This document shows positions 1-8,781 of a DNA stretch of 64,000 bases, in pieces; within the stretch, counting starts at the first letter, position 1; each line of letters begins with the position of its first letter. The stretch is taken from positions 186,001 through 250,000 of the forward strand of contig NZ_JAMKMS010000007.1 of the NCBI RefSeq assembly GCF_023634655.1. Direction: 5' to 3'. The position numbers and the translations under genes were made by a program. Below the pieces are notes generated by a model. It had not been told where the DNA came from. It saw nothing but the letters and a program-made list of their open reading frames with translations, and ran no database searches. Source of the DNA: Vibrio methylphosphonaticus (lineage in GTDB: Bacteria > Pseudomonadota > Gammaproteobacteria > Enterobacterales > Vibrionaceae).

Positions 1-348
1 TAATAACAGTTCAGCCAACATGCGTTCTGTTTGCCAGCCTTGCTCACCAGTAAAGGCAGCAGTACTGACGGCAATTTGTAACTGCTTAATCGCCTGTTCT
101 GTTTGCTCTGCTTGCCAGTAATAGATGCCGAGCATTCTTGCTACGTAGGCTTGGTCATAGCTGGCTGTTGGCTTGAGCTTTTCTAGTAAGGCAATAGCAT
201 CCGCCAGTTTGTCTTCCTGCTCTAACGAATAGGCTTTTGAGACTTGCGTTGCGGTACGCATCCCTAGTTCTTGTTTGGCGATGGCAGATGGCGCAAACCA
301 AAGGCTGCAAACCAATACCAACCCAATATGCGAGATTAGTTTGTTCAT
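1..348 (-). CDS. TPR-repeat protein of the TonB2 cluster (C-terminus beyond window)
   Basis: The ATG is at 348 and 116 codons are visible before the window edge, so the gene is partial. It opens with a 24-residue signal peptide (hydrophobic ILVLVCSLWF-like core ending SAIA). After that come helical segments with TPR-like spacing (an LEKLKP segment, then a YVARMLGIYYWQAEQ segment). Its ATG overlaps the tonB2 TGA (ATGA at 345-348), so it is translationally coupled as the last visible gene of the operon. From memory, a periplasmic TPR protein ends the TonB2 cluster in other vibrios. The role is unproven; a periplasmic scaffold for the TonB2 machinery is an inference. Confidence 0.75.
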   Translation of the reverse strand, partial: MNKLISHIGLVLVCSLWFAPSAIAKQELGMRTATQVSKAYSLEQEDKLADAIALLEKLKPTASYDQAYVARMLGIYYWQAEQTEQAIKQLQIAVSTAAFTGEQGWQTERMLAELLL

Positions 349-971
349 TGGTTTAATTTAAACTCCAATTTAACCGTTTGACCCACTCGTGGTTGCGCGG
401 TGCCATTGACAACCATTGGCTGATATTTCCACTGCTTGAGGGCCACCATGGCTTCGCGTTCAAAGATGCGTTTGGGTTGAGCTTCAACCACTTTAATTTC
501 GGTTGGGCGGCCATTAACATCAATGGTAAACGACATCACGACATAGCCTTCCATATTACGCTGGATAGCACGGCGCGGGTAGCGAGGCTCTTTGCGGTGA
601 AGTGGCATGACTTGTTGGTTGCGCCCAATATCGGGCACACTTGGCGCATTCATCGCCACACCAGCAACTTGTGTTGATATTGCAATATTCGGTAGTTGTG
701 GTGTGCTAGGTGTCTGTACAGACGAGGCCTGCGAACTCTGCTCGACGGCGGCTGCCGCTGGTGGCGTTGCTGGCATTTTTGGTGGTTCAGGAAGTACGCG
801 AGTACGTCGTGCTGTCTCACTTTCAGGCTCAATCATTACTAAGTCATAGCTAAGGCGAGCAGATTCTTCTGGTTTGGATTTAGGACCGATGTCGATCATC
901 CAGCTCATAAAAGAAAACAGCGTGAACGCGAAAGCGATAGCAAAAGGAATGCTTAATAAAAAGCGCACCAT
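345..971 (-). CDS. tonB2: TonB2 energy transducer
   Basis: This 208-residue TonB family protein links the inner-membrane proton channel to outer-membrane receptors. It has one N-terminal membrane anchor (about residues 4-26), a short proline-rich spacer (about 60-75, PEPPKMPATPP) and a C-terminal TonB domain (about 120-208) with YPRRAIQRNMEGYVV and a KQWKYQP segment. The spacer is much shorter than in E. coli TonB, as is usual for the Vibrio TonB2 type. It starts one base after the exbD2 end and overlaps the TPR gene start, so it lies inside a tight operon. The nearby siderophore receptor is the natural partner. Confidence 0.93.
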   Translation of the reverse strand: MVRFLLSIPFAIAFAFTLFSFMSWMIDIGPKSKPEESARLSYDLVMIEPESETARRTRVLPEPPKMPATPPAAAAVEQSSQASSVQTPSTPQLPNIAISTQVAGVAMNAPSVPDIGRNQQVMPLHRKEPRYPRRAIQRNMEGYVVMSFTIDVNGRPTEIKVVEAQPKRIFEREAMVALKQWKYQPMVVNGTAQPRVGQTVKLEFKLNQ

Positions 972-1375
972 TATTGGCTCTCCGTAGCTAAAGCGATTTT
1001 GGTGACTCCAGCTCCTTTTGCACTGTCCATCACCTGTACAACGGTACCGTTGAAGGCATGCTTGTCTGCTTGAATGACCATGGAAGCACTAGGTTGTTCG
1101 AGAAGGAGCTTTTCGATTGTGGCCTGTACACGTTCAACGTCGACACGACGTTTATCGATAAATACGTCGTTATTTGCGGTGATTGCAACAAAAATCCCCG
1201 CATCTTTTTGACTCACAGCGTGGCTGGCTTGTGGGCGATTAACATCGACACCAGATTCTCGAACGAAGGAACTGGTGACAATAAAAAAGATCAGCATAAT
1301 GAAAACGATATCGAGCATTGAGGTCATGTCGATATTGGCTTCTTCTTGCTGTTTTTTACGGTGGCCAAGTCTCAT
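971..1375 (-). CDS. exbD2: ExbD2 biopolymer transport protein
   Basis: This is the 134-residue ExbD/TolR family subunit of the TonB2 proton-driven motor. One transmembrane helix (about residues 18-40) begins NIDMTSMLDIVFIMLIF and carries the family's essential membrane aspartate, here D22. A small periplasmic domain follows (about 45-134). It overlaps exbB2 and tonB2 by single bases at 1375 and 971, so expression is tightly coupled. TolR is the alternative, but the tonB2 and exbB2 neighbours decide for ExbD. Confidence 0.93.
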   Translation of the reverse strand: MRLGHRKKQQEEANIDMTSMLDIVFIMLIFFIVTSSFVRESGVDVNRPQASHAVSQKDAGIFVAITANNDVFIDKRRVDVERVQATIEKLLLEQPSASMVIQADKHAFNGTVVQVMDSAKGAGVTKIALATESQ

Positions 1376-1965
1376 TATTTATTTCCTATACGATTATCTG
1401 TGGCCACATGCAAATCACTTTCTTTGCCTTGGTCACTTCTCAGTAATTGTTCTAATTGGAACAAATGCTTATTGCTCCACTTTTGAATGCGGGAAAAAGC
1501 AAGCATTCCGGAAAGTGCTGCGACCATACCCGCCATGGTAGGAATGGTTGCCATGGAAATGCCGGCAGCCATAAGGCGAGGCTGAGCGCTTCCTTGGGCT
1601 GCTAAGGTATCAAATACGGTGATCATACCGGTCACGGTTCCCAGTAATCCAAGCATTGGGCACAGCGCCAATAGGCACTTTAGTAAGTTAAGGTTCTGTT
1701 TTAATTGATTCTCAGCATCGCTAAGAATGGCGTCACGTTGAGCACGGGCGTACCATGAAAAGTGGTCATTACGTTGAGACCACTTTTGTGTCCAAACACG
1801 CCTTTGCTGCGGGAAGTAACGATAAAAGTAGAGGACGCGTTCAAACGCGACCATCCAAAAAACGATTACAACCGCGGCGAGCCACCAAAGGATAGGCCCG
1901 CCTTGATTCATAAACTGGCTCAGGTGATCCGAGCCCGGTAGCCATTGGGCTAAATTATGCAGCAT
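1375..1965 (-). CDS. exbB2: ExbB2 proton channel subunit
   Basis: This MotA/TolQ/ExbB family inner-membrane protein has 196 residues from the ATG at 1965. The chosen start has the purine-rich GAGCGAGCT just ahead. A longer reading from 2010 would add 15 unlikely residues lying wholly inside ttpC. Three membrane helices are visible (about 22-42, 95-118 and 140-160). The typical LGLLGTVTGMITVFDTLA segment sits at the start of the second helix, and AGISMATIPTMAGMVAAL makes up the third. The start overlaps the ttpC end by 11 bases. It forms the channel with ExbD2. Confidence 0.92.
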   Translation of the reverse strand: MLHNLAQWLPGSDHLSQFMNQGGPILWWLAAVVIVFWMVAFERVLYFYRYFPQQRRVWTQKWSQRNDHFSWYARAQRDAILSDAENQLKQNLNLLKCLLALCPMLGLLGTVTGMITVFDTLAAQGSAQPRLMAAGISMATIPTMAGMVAALSGMLAFSRIQKWSNKHLFQLEQLLRSDQGKESDLHVATDNRIGNK

Positions 1966-3298
1966 AGCTCGCTCTCTGCTCGGTCGAGTGCACTTCTGCT
2001 TGCTCAGCAACTAGGCCAACACTTTGGCGCTCTAGAACATTGCGAATCTCGTCAGCTTTTGAACTCAATAAGTTATGGGCTAGCAGTAGTGGCATCGCGG
2101 TAATCAAACCGAGAACGGTTGTCACCAATGCCATGGAAATGCCTCCAGCCATGACGCGAGGTTCGGCATTACCAAACTGTGTAATAACTTGGAAAGTTTC
2201 AATCATGCCGGTGACCGTACCTAGTAATCCAAGCATCGGTGCGAGTGCAGCAATTAATTTGAGCATACTTAAACCGCGCTCTAGGTGTTGTTGTTCGTCC
2301 ATTATCGATTCAAGAAGACGTAACTCAAGGGCTTCAACATTCATGTTTTTATCGCGGTTATATACGCTAAGTACGCGACCTAATGGGTTATCTGTTGGCG
2401 TTTCAGGTGTTTGTAACTGCTTGCCAATTTGTTGCTTAATGCGCAGGAGTATTACGGCACGATAAAGCGCAATCACAAGACCAATCAGGAATAGACCTGC
2501 AATGATCTTACCCACGATACCACCGTGCTCAAAGCGTTGGGTAAGCGTTGGGTTTTCAGCCAGTTGGTGGTAAATATCCCCACGGCTAGGGTCAATAATA
2601 ACGGCCGTCTGTCCCGTGACGATGCTATTGGCGTCTTCAACGCGAGAAACATTATCAGGTAGGCGAGGGAAGTCGCTGGCGAGTTGCCCGTCCCAATTAA
2701 TAGGCCCTTGCTTGGCAAGTAGCGCAAAGTTACCGAGTCGTACTGCGTCAATAGTGGTGACTTCACCCGCGCCTGTTACAAATGGAACCGTGATCGTTGC
2801 ATAAGTGCCACTACTACGGATTTGAGCGTTAAAAGCTTGCCATAACGTGGTTAGCTCTTGAATGGATGGTAAGGTTTTCGCCGCCACAATGGTGTCGATA
2901 TCAGCGCTTTGTTGGGTTTGTTCTGTGTTGGCTACAGAGCTGTTTAGCTCGACTTGAAGCTCTTTAGCCGACTGACGGACGACACCAAAAAGTTCACCTA
3001 GACTGCCTGTTTGCAGGTGAAGTTGCTTTTGTTGTTCAGCTAATGTTTTTTCATTAGCTGAAAACTGCTCGCTGAGCGAGGCAATTGATGCATCGAGCTG
3101 TGCTTTACGTTCGGCAAGTTGCGTTTTCTTGGCCAACAGTGTTTGTTGTTCTTGCTTAAATGTAGCTTCGCGCGAGGCGTTATGTTGTTTCTCTTGTTGC
3201 TGCGCGGTTTTTGCTTCGCTGGTCAGTGAGTCTGCAGCAAGGGTAAGCGGCGAGAAGCTAACCGTGAATAGGGCGATCAATAAAGTTAGGTAACGCAT
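1955..3298 (-). CDS. ttpC: TtpC, ExbB-like accessory protein of the TonB2 system
   Basis: The protein has 447 residues. A signal peptide (about 1-21) is followed by a long glutamine/lysine-rich coiled coil (about 25-110), a periplasmic region, and a C-terminal MotA/TolQ/ExbB domain (about 255-430) with LGLLGTVTGMIETFQVIT. From established work on Vibrio, TtpC is required for TonB2-dependent but not TonB1-dependent transport, and the architecture here (periplasmic coiled coil fused to an ExbB core) fits that family. It touches the DUF3450 gene at base 3298 and overlaps exbB2. Confidence 0.9.
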   Translation of the reverse strand: MRYLTLLIALFTVSFSPLTLAADSLTSEAKTAQQQEKQHNASREATFKQEQQTLLAKKTQLAERKAQLDASIASLSEQFSANEKTLAEQQKQLHLQTGSLGELFGVVRQSAKELQVELNSSVANTEQTQQSADIDTIVAAKTLPSIQELTTLWQAFNAQIRSSGTYATITVPFVTGAGEVTTIDAVRLGNFALLAKQGPINWDGQLASDFPRLPDNVSRVEDANSIVTGQTAVIIDPSRGDIYHQLAENPTLTQRFEHGGIVGKIIAGLFLIGLVIALYRAVILLRIKQQIGKQLQTPETPTDNPLGRVLSVYNRDKNMNVEALELRLLESIMDEQQHLERGLSMLKLIAALAPMLGLLGTVTGMIETFQVITQFGNAEPRVMAGGISMALVTTVLGLITAMPLLLAHNLLSSKADEIRNVLERQSVGLVAEQAEVHSTEQRASYAA

Positions 3299-4065
3299 TA
3301 GCTCGGATCCTTAGCAAGAGAAACAGGAAGCGTCATTAAGGTTGGTGACGTTTGTTTGTTTGCAATCGCAAACGCTTGGTCGATATGGGACGAGAGCGAT
3401 GCGTCAACATTCACCCACGTTTTTTTGTCGTGATCCCATGACCAATACTGGTTTCTGTCTAGGCTACGGGCGACTAACGATAGGCGTCCAAGGTACAGCT
3501 GTTCTGCTTCTATACCACTGCCTACATCGATTCGTGAACGGTAGCGGCCTAGCTTGATGCCGTAATCCATTTCAATTTGGTAAGCTTCTAAGATACGACG
3601 GTATTTTTCAGCATCACTGACATCGGCTTGCGGCATCAGAGATTTGAGTTCATCTAAGCGGGCGAGGCGGGCGTCGATACGAATTGGTTTGTCTTGCTTA
3701 ATATGCTGTTCAAGGCCTGTGAGCATTTTATACATTAAAGGGACAACACCTTGACGAGTATCGTTGATTTGAGCGAGTTGTGTTTCGATGCTAGATAGCT
3801 CTTGCTGTTGATTATCCACCACAGATTGCAGGTGACTCTGATAGACTTCTAAGTTTGCGACTTCTTGTTCCAGTGCTGCGATCTCGGATTTCAGTTCAAA
3901 CGCTTTATCACTACTTTTGTTGATTCGCTGTTGGCTTTGCGCGCCTTGGGTAATGGTCTGAGCCTCAACATTTCTTGCGTTGTTGAGATCATTGGCGATC
4001 GTCTGCCCACTGCTAAGGAGCAGAGGGAGGGTGCACAATGCAGCGCGAACGAGCGTTTTGTTCAT
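3298..4065 (-). CDS. DUF3450 family periplasmic protein
   Basis: This 255-residue protein has a signal peptide (about 1-24, ending TIANDL) and a long coiled coil (about 45-105). Its C-terminal part holds the LGRYRSRIDVGSG and YWSWDHDKKTWV segments characteristic of DUF3450. It is the first gene of the TonB2 operon and shares one base with ttpC. Genes of this family precede ttpC in vibrios and many marine gammaproteobacteria. Its exact role is not known; a periplasmic partner of the TtpC coiled coil is an inference from gene order. Confidence 0.85.
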   Translation of the reverse strand: MNKTLVRAALCTLPLLLSSGQTIANDLNNARNVEAQTITQGAQSQQRINKSSDKAFELKSEIAALEQEVANLEVYQSHLQSVVDNQQQELSSIETQLAQINDTRQGVVPLMYKMLTGLEQHIKQDKPIRIDARLARLDELKSLMPQADVSDAEKYRRILEAYQIEMDYGIKLGRYRSRIDVGSGIEAEQLYLGRLSLVARSLDRNQYWSWDHDKKTWVNVDASLSSHIDQAFAIANKQTSPTLMTLPVSLAKDPS

Positions 4066-4380
4066 TTCAAGAGCCTTCTTTTACTAGAAAGTACCAGTTG
4101 TTGGGGTGAATTCTGATGGCAAATCGCCTCTATAGGCTTAGTGAATCAGCCTATTGCATTGTGGCATTAAGCACGGCGCGTTAGAGATGTTCTGTTGCCT
4201 TTATGCTATTTTTTAAGCGCACTTATTGTATTGCAACTCATGTCAGAAATACAGTCTAAATGATATTGATATGAGTTATCATTTGTTATCTCTTAATCAA
4301 CTTGATGTAAAAAAACGTTATGATTTTCGTTGCTTATTTTAATAAGTGCATGAAATAAGATAACTTTAATGAAGAAAAGG
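4066..4380 (-). promoter_or_regulatory. TonB2 operon promoter region with Fur-box-like site
   Basis: This 315-base gap lies between the fhuF-like stop and the DUF3450 start. At 4258-4284 it holds a Fur-box-like sequence, with TGATATTGATATGAGTTATC at its core, composed of imperfect GATAAT-type hexamers and lying about 195 bases before the start codon. The rest is AT-rich with no convincing ORF. Fur control of TonB2 operons is established in vibrios; this site is assigned by pattern only. Confidence 0.5.
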
Positions 4381-5103
4381 CTACTTTTTTTGCGGGCAGC
4401 CTTGGCAGTAATTGCCATCGGATCTTCGGTAGTGCATGCAACACACACGTTTTTGTATGAAGAACTCTCCATCACTGGCCACATTCAGCTGGCCAAAACG
4501 TTTAACAGGGAGTTTAAGTGCTTGTTGCCAATGGTGGAGTTCATGAGAGAAGGCGAGTTCGATATTTTCTCTTGTTAATTGCTGAGTTAAGACCATTTGT
4601 TTTAAGCCACGGAGTAACATTTCCATGACGGTGTCAGCAAGCAGTTTTTCACGAGTTGATGGGCTTATCCTGCAAACGTTGTCGAATTGGTTAGCCAAGT
4701 CATCTAACAGTATGTTGAGCTCTTGAGCGACAAAACGTTGACGTTCATGTTGATTGCCTGACTGCCACTGATGCTCACGAAAATCAAAATTGCCCACCAC
4801 ACCTGTTTGTCGATTCAGCCCCTGTATCATGGAGCTCAGCGTTGGTACTTGATCTGAGTAGTAACTCGCGATCAGTGCGATGGTGACAGGTTGCCAAATG
4901 AGCATTGTCCAAGCCCGAGTGAGCCAGTAAATGCGCCCCGCTTCAGGGTGGGTAGTTTTCCAAAATTGGTAGAGAGTATCGATGTGATTATTGGTGTTTA
5001 TCGTTGGATTAATGACACATGAGTTTTCTGGTAACGAACGTAACAGTGGGGAAACTTGTGTAGTAATGTTGGTGAGCGTTTGCAGATTACATGTATGGGT
5101 CAT
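4381..5103 (-). CDS. FhuF-like siderophore-iron reductase
   Basis: This 240-residue cytoplasmic protein ends in the FhuF-type 2Fe-2S signature C-C-x10-C-x2-C (VCCMHYRRSDGNYCQGCP). Family members reduce ferric siderophores after import. It lies 77 bases behind the TonB-dependent receptor gene on the same strand, separated by a strong hairpin. It probably receives part of the receptor transcript. The stop overlaps an A/T run that might also act as a weak transcription stop. The family assignment is firm; the siderophore it acts on is unknown. Confidence 0.85.
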   Translation of the reverse strand: MTHTCNLQTLTNITTQVSPLLRSLPENSCVINPTINTNNHIDTLYQFWKTTHPEAGRIYWLTRAWTMLIWQPVTIALIASYYSDQVPTLSSMIQGLNRQTGVVGNFDFREHQWQSGNQHERQRFVAQELNILLDDLANQFDNVCRISPSTREKLLADTVMEMLLRGLKQMVLTQQLTRENIELAFSHELHHWQQALKLPVKRFGQLNVASDGEFFIQKRVCCMHYRRSDGNYCQGCPQKK

Positions 5104-5120
5104 AACGTTTGAACTTAAAT

Positions 5121-5157
5121 AAAAAGGTCATGCAGCGCGATGCTTGCGCTGCATGAC
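5121..5157 (-). terminator. Hairpin with U-tract between receptor and fhuF-like gene
   Basis: The perfect 12-bp arms GTCATGCAGCGC (5127-5138) and GCGCTGCATGAC (5146-5157) flank a 7-base loop. In the minus-strand transcript the hairpin is followed by CTTTTTAT. It is a good intrinsic terminator or attenuator inside the presumed receptor-fhuF transcript. Confidence 0.75.
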
Positions 5158-5180
5158 TGAGCTAATGATGACGCACTACA

Positions 5181-7334
5181 CTAAAGGTCAAATTTGATGT
5201 TGAGTTCGACCGTTTGTTGTTGTCCAACCCAGCAATAACTTTGGCTGTAGCAACTGTAGTATTCTTGGTTAAAGAGGTTGTTGGCGATGACGTTTGCGGT
5301 TGCCCCTTTCATGCTATCGCTGACTTGACCTAGGTCGTAGCCAATGGATAAATCCACCAAGGTATAGGAAGGAACCGTGCCCGTGTTTAGGTTGGTTGTA
5401 CCATTATTCAGTGCTGCGTTTCCGACGTAGCGTACACCACCGCCTACACGTAACCCCTGCATCACACCTTGATGCATGGTGTAGTTTGCCCAAAGGTTTG
5501 CGGCGTGGTCAGGAACATAGATCGCTTTCTGTCCCACGTTGGCTTGGTTATCGTCTTTGGTGATTTCCATATCGGTATATGTGTAATTAGCAATGATATC
5601 GAGACTTTCTGTGACTGCAGAGTGTCCTTCTAGTTCTAAACCTTGAGAGCGAACTTCGCCGACAGCCTCCCACGGTGCATTACCGTCTCGACGAACCCCT
5701 ACGTTTTGCTTTTTAATATGGAATAGAGCGGCTGAAGCGCTGGTTGTCGAATCGAACGATGTGTACTTAACACCGGCTTCAATCTGCTCACCTGTTTCTG
5801 GATCAAGGTTCTTGCCTGAAGCGTCAACCTTTGCGTTAGGTTCAAAGCTGGTTGCAAAATTTGCAAACGGAGAAAGGCCATTGTCGAATTGATATAATGC
5901 GCCTAACCGGTAGGAAAAGTTACTGGCTCGAGAGGTCGTGTTATTTGTTGTGCCGCCGTTTTCTGATTTATCGGTACTAGATTCCACTAAATCATAACGG
6001 CCGCCAGCCATTAATACCCAGTTATCAACCAACATTTGGTCTTGGAAGTAACCACCAAGCTGTTTAATAGAGACATCCGTATTAGAGTAGTAGCCGGGTG
6101 TGAAGTTATTTGGATCAAGCTTACTATTATCAGGGTTGTAAAGATTGATGCTGTCTACGCCAGTAAAGCTGTTGTACGCCGAGTCACCTTCTACAGAGCG
6201 ATAGTCGATACCAAACAAAAGGTAATGATCAACACTGCCGGTATTCACAAAACCGGAAAGCTGGTTATCAATACTTAAACCTTTGGATTGCTCATCCGTT
6301 GTGTAAGCGGTACGTTGTAATTCACCTGTCTCAGCGTTAAAGCCATCGCTGCCCGCACTTTGAGTGGTTTTTTGATCGAACTTAGTTTCCATGTAACGGA
6401 AGTTTTGTAAGAAGGTCCAATCGTTGTTGAATTCATGGTTAATCTTATAGCCAGCAACAACAAACTCTCGTTTAATTTCGTTGAAATTTGTGTCTCCAGC
6501 AAAGGTTGAAGCAGACATTTTTCCTGATTCAATCGCTTCGATAGGCACTGAAACGTTTTGACCCAGATTCGGGTCATTTTGATAGTAAAGATTGAAGTTG
6601 ACGAGTGTGCTATCTGAAACGTTCCAGTTCACTGATGGCGCAAAGACGTAGCGCTCTTCTTTCACATGATCGATTGTGCTGTCTTTCTTTCGTCCCAGAG
6701 CGATCAAGCGGTAAGAAACGTTGTCGCTCAGCGCGCCCGTTTTATCAATGGATGCTTCCATTAGGTTGTTTAAGCCTGTCGCTACATTGACCTTAGTGTT
6801 TTCTTCAAAACTGGGGGCTTTTGCAATGATGTTTACCATGCCACCAGGAGGCATAGAGCCATACAATACTGATGTAGGGCCTTTAAATATCTCTAAGCGC
6901 TCCATAGCAATAGGGTCGATCTGCGGTTTCGCATTCCAGCCCGGTAACTCAGGTAGCATCAGACCATCATAGTAATTCTGAGAAGAACCAAAACCACGAA
7001 TTGTGACGAAGTCATTGAATACGACGGCACCACCTTTGTTTTCTGTAGCAACACCAGGTGCATAACGCAATGCCTGCATTACGGATTTAGCTCCGCGTTG
7101 CTCCATTTCTTCGCTTGTGATTATATTGAGTGTTTGTGGTGTTTCTTCAGGCGCTAGAGAGGTTTTGGTTGCCGTATTACGATACGTTTTCCCTAAAACG
7201 GTCATCTGTTCATCTGTTGACGATGGTTCTTCAGCATTAGATGCTGCCAATACGTTTGATGAAGACAGCGCGCTTACTGAAGACAACAATATAGATACCA
7301 TTACTGCTATTGGGGATACTTTTGTTTTTAACAT
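5181..7334 (-). CDS. TonB-dependent siderophore receptor (FhuA/DesA-like)
   Basis: This 717-residue outer-membrane receptor has a signal peptide (about 1-31), a TonB box near EQMTVLG, a plug domain (about 60-165; TPQTLNIITSEEMEQRGAK, VTIRGFG, RLEIFKGPTSVLYGSMPPGG) and a 22-strand-type barrel. The barrel ends in a terminal aromatic-rich strand (VELNIKFDL). A YYSCYSQSYCWVG motif near the C-terminus is common in hydroxamate siderophore receptors such as FhuA, FoxA and DesA. The AraC/GyrI-type regulator just upstream recalls the desR-desA pair for desferrioxamine use in Vibrio vulnificus, so a ferrioxamine-like ligand is plausible but not shown. Confidence 0.9.
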   Translation of the reverse strand: MLKTKVSPIAVMVSILLSSVSALSSSNVLAASNAEEPSSTDEQMTVLGKTYRNTATKTSLAPEETPQTLNIITSEEMEQRGAKSVMQALRYAPGVATENKGGAVVFNDFVTIRGFGSSQNYYDGLMLPELPGWNAKPQIDPIAMERLEIFKGPTSVLYGSMPPGGMVNIIAKAPSFEENTKVNVATGLNNLMEASIDKTGALSDNVSYRLIALGRKKDSTIDHVKEERYVFAPSVNWNVSDSTLVNFNLYYQNDPNLGQNVSVPIEAIESGKMSASTFAGDTNFNEIKREFVVAGYKINHEFNNDWTFLQNFRYMETKFDQKTTQSAGSDGFNAETGELQRTAYTTDEQSKGLSIDNQLSGFVNTGSVDHYLLFGIDYRSVEGDSAYNSFTGVDSINLYNPDNSKLDPNNFTPGYYSNTDVSIKQLGGYFQDQMLVDNWVLMAGGRYDLVESSTDKSENGGTTNNTTSRASNFSYRLGALYQFDNGLSPFANFATSFEPNAKVDASGKNLDPETGEQIEAGVKYTSFDSTTSASAALFHIKKQNVGVRRDGNAPWEAVGEVRSQGLELEGHSAVTESLDIIANYTYTDMEITKDDNQANVGQKAIYVPDHAANLWANYTMHQGVMQGLRVGGGVRYVGNAALNNGTTNLNTGTVPSYTLVDLSIGYDLGQVSDSMKGATANVIANNLFNQEYYSCYSQSYCWVGQQQTVELNIKFDL

Positions 7335-7365
7335 AATCAGAGAGTTTATTTAACGAGTTTTGAAT

Positions 7366-7396
7366 GTGATTGATAATTAATTTCATTTTCATTCTA
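7366..7396 (-). promoter_or_regulatory. Fur-box-like site before the siderophore receptor
   Basis: The sequence TGATTGATAATTAATTTCAT and the following TTTCATT, about 32-62 bases upstream of the receptor ATG, contain several overlapping GATAAT/ATTTTC hexamers typical of Fur boxes. The neighbouring receptor and AraC regulator make iron repression likely. The site is assigned by eye. Confidence 0.5.
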
Positions 7397-7466
7397 CTGA
7401 TTATGATTTTGTGATACTTAACAATTTGGTGCAAGTTTTTTATAGCACCCCTAATAGTTGGTGATG

Positions 7467-8378
7467 TTATTTGGTGTCTGCGGAGCGAATTGGAAGCCAG
7501 AACTCCATACAAGCGTCGCTGCTCAACGGATTATAGTGGCTTGGGTAGCGCTCCAGTTCATAGCCTTCTTCGCCGTAGAATCCTGAGAGTGGTAACCAGT
7601 GGTTAAGCACCCATTCCAATGTTTTGGGGAAGTTTGCAATGGGACCGACATGCGTGATGACGGCATAGGTTTGTTCAGGGACAGTCAAGCAATCTAGATG
7701 CGACTTTGCGTACTCTACTTGCTGGCTATCGAGGTTTGTGTGCTCACAGCTGGCCCAGTAAATGAGCTGAGTGTCGGGAAGAGGGTGGATAGTATCAATA
7801 ACACCAAATACAGGTTCAGAGTCTTGGCGCTGTCCATGCGTTGCTTGGGTGAATTGGCGCCAAATACGTGCCGCTTGAGTACTATATTGGGGATTAATTG
7901 TGTAAAGGGTATCGATGGGGGCATGCACACCGAAAAAAGTACTGGCCGTGCGTGTTTCGATGCGAACTACCTGACTGGCGCTTTGCTCCAGCGGAAGTTC
8001 AGGGCTCATGACCAAGGGCAGACGGATACCTTTTAGCATACCTTGTTGTTTGTATTGTCGTGGCGACACCGAAAAAAGTTGCTTAAAAGCGCGACTGAAG
8101 CTGACTTCAGAATTAAAGCCAAATTCTAATGCGATATCTGTGATTTTACTTTCGTTGGAAAGAAGATGTTCAGCGGCTCGGCTAAGCTTCTGTTGGCGCA
8201 CGTATTGAGCGATGTTCTGTTTTGTTTGTTCTTGAAAGACGCGTTGGAGTTGCCAGCGAGACCAGCAGCTAATGCTAGCAAGTTCTGCGACGGTTAATGG
8301 CTTATCCAAGTTGTTATTGATGTATTCAACCACTTTTTCAACTCGATTGAGATGAATGGGCTTTCGTTTGGAGACCAT
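7467..8378 (-). CDS. AraC family regulator with GyrI-like effector domain
   Basis: The protein has 303 residues. The AraC-type double helix-turn-helix lies at the N-terminus (about residues 9-112; LTVAELASISCWSRWQLQRV and ITDIALEFGFNSEVSFSRAF). A C-terminal GyrI/SoxS-like small-molecule binding domain follows (about 125-300). This N-terminal-HTH order resembles Rob and the Vibrio DesR type. It lies 132 bases upstream of the receptor gene in the same direction, so activation of the receptor in response to its imported siderophore is the likely role. Confidence 0.85.
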   Translation of the reverse strand: MVSKRKPIHLNRVEKVVEYINNNLDKPLTVAELASISCWSRWQLQRVFQEQTKQNIAQYVRQQKLSRAAEHLLSNESKITDIALEFGFNSEVSFSRAFKQLFSVSPRQYKQQGMLKGIRLPLVMSPELPLEQSASQVVRIETRTASTFFGVHAPIDTLYTINPQYSTQAARIWRQFTQATHGQRQDSEPVFGVIDTIHPLPDTQLIYWASCEHTNLDSQQVEYAKSHLDCLTVPEQTYAVITHVGPIANFPKTLEWVLNHWLPLSGFYGEEGYELERYPSHYNPLSSDACMEFWLPIRSADTK

Positions 8379-8521
8379 AGTACGTGCTTACTCGGTGGCT
8401 AGAAACGAGTATTCTGGCATTTTTGATGTGAGTCGTCGAATAATTGTACGACGTTGACAAGCTTCATTCATTCGCTGTGTTTTGCTGATCGAAGCGTCGA
8501 TACGAGAGTCAAATAAGGTAA

Positions 8522-8539
8522 CGCCCTCGATTGAGGGCG
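8522..8539 (-). terminator. Hairpin downstream of the DUF3545 gene
   Basis: The perfect 7-bp arms CGCCCTC and GAGGGCG have a GATT loop. In the minus direction it is followed by a mixed TTACCTTATTT stretch, a mediocre U-tract. A second weaker inverted repeat (TTCAGAG...CTCTGAA, about 8549-8585) lies between it and the stop codon. It probably ends DUF3545 transcription before the divergently placed araC promoter. Confidence 0.45.
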
Positions 8540-8595
8540 CTATTCAAGTTCAGAGAAAAGGATTCAGGCTCCTCCAACTCTGAAGATTAGGTGAG

Positions 8596-8781
8596 TTAAA
8601 GCTTGATGTCTTCGTAAGCGAAATCCAGCCCGATGTCCATATCATTGAGTTCTTTTTGTAAACGTCGTTTGTCTTTTATTGCTTCTATTTCGCGCCATTT
8701 ACGTTTTAGTGGTTTTGATCGAGATGCTCGAGTCCGGGGAGCATCCATTTCCATAATATCGTTTAGTTCAAAGCCATCCAT
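8596..8781 (-). CDS. DUF3545 family small protein
   Basis: This 61-residue protein has a basic centre (RASRSKPLKRKWREIEAIKD) and an acidic C-terminus. The KRKWREIEA core with a following helix matches the DUF3545 family found throughout Vibrionaceae. No signal peptide or membrane helix is present, so it is cytosolic. The start codon at 8781 is preceded by AGAGGTAGCTT, a reasonable ribosome binding site. The function is unknown. Confidence 0.75.
   Translation of the reverse strand: MDGFELNDIMEMDAPRTRASRSKPLKRKWREIEAIKDKRRLQKELNDMDIGLDFAYEDIKL

Noticed and set aside
2040..2465. 141-codon plus-strand ORF opposite ttpC
   Set aside because: Serine/arginine-rich shadow of the ttpC gene, with no ribosome binding site.
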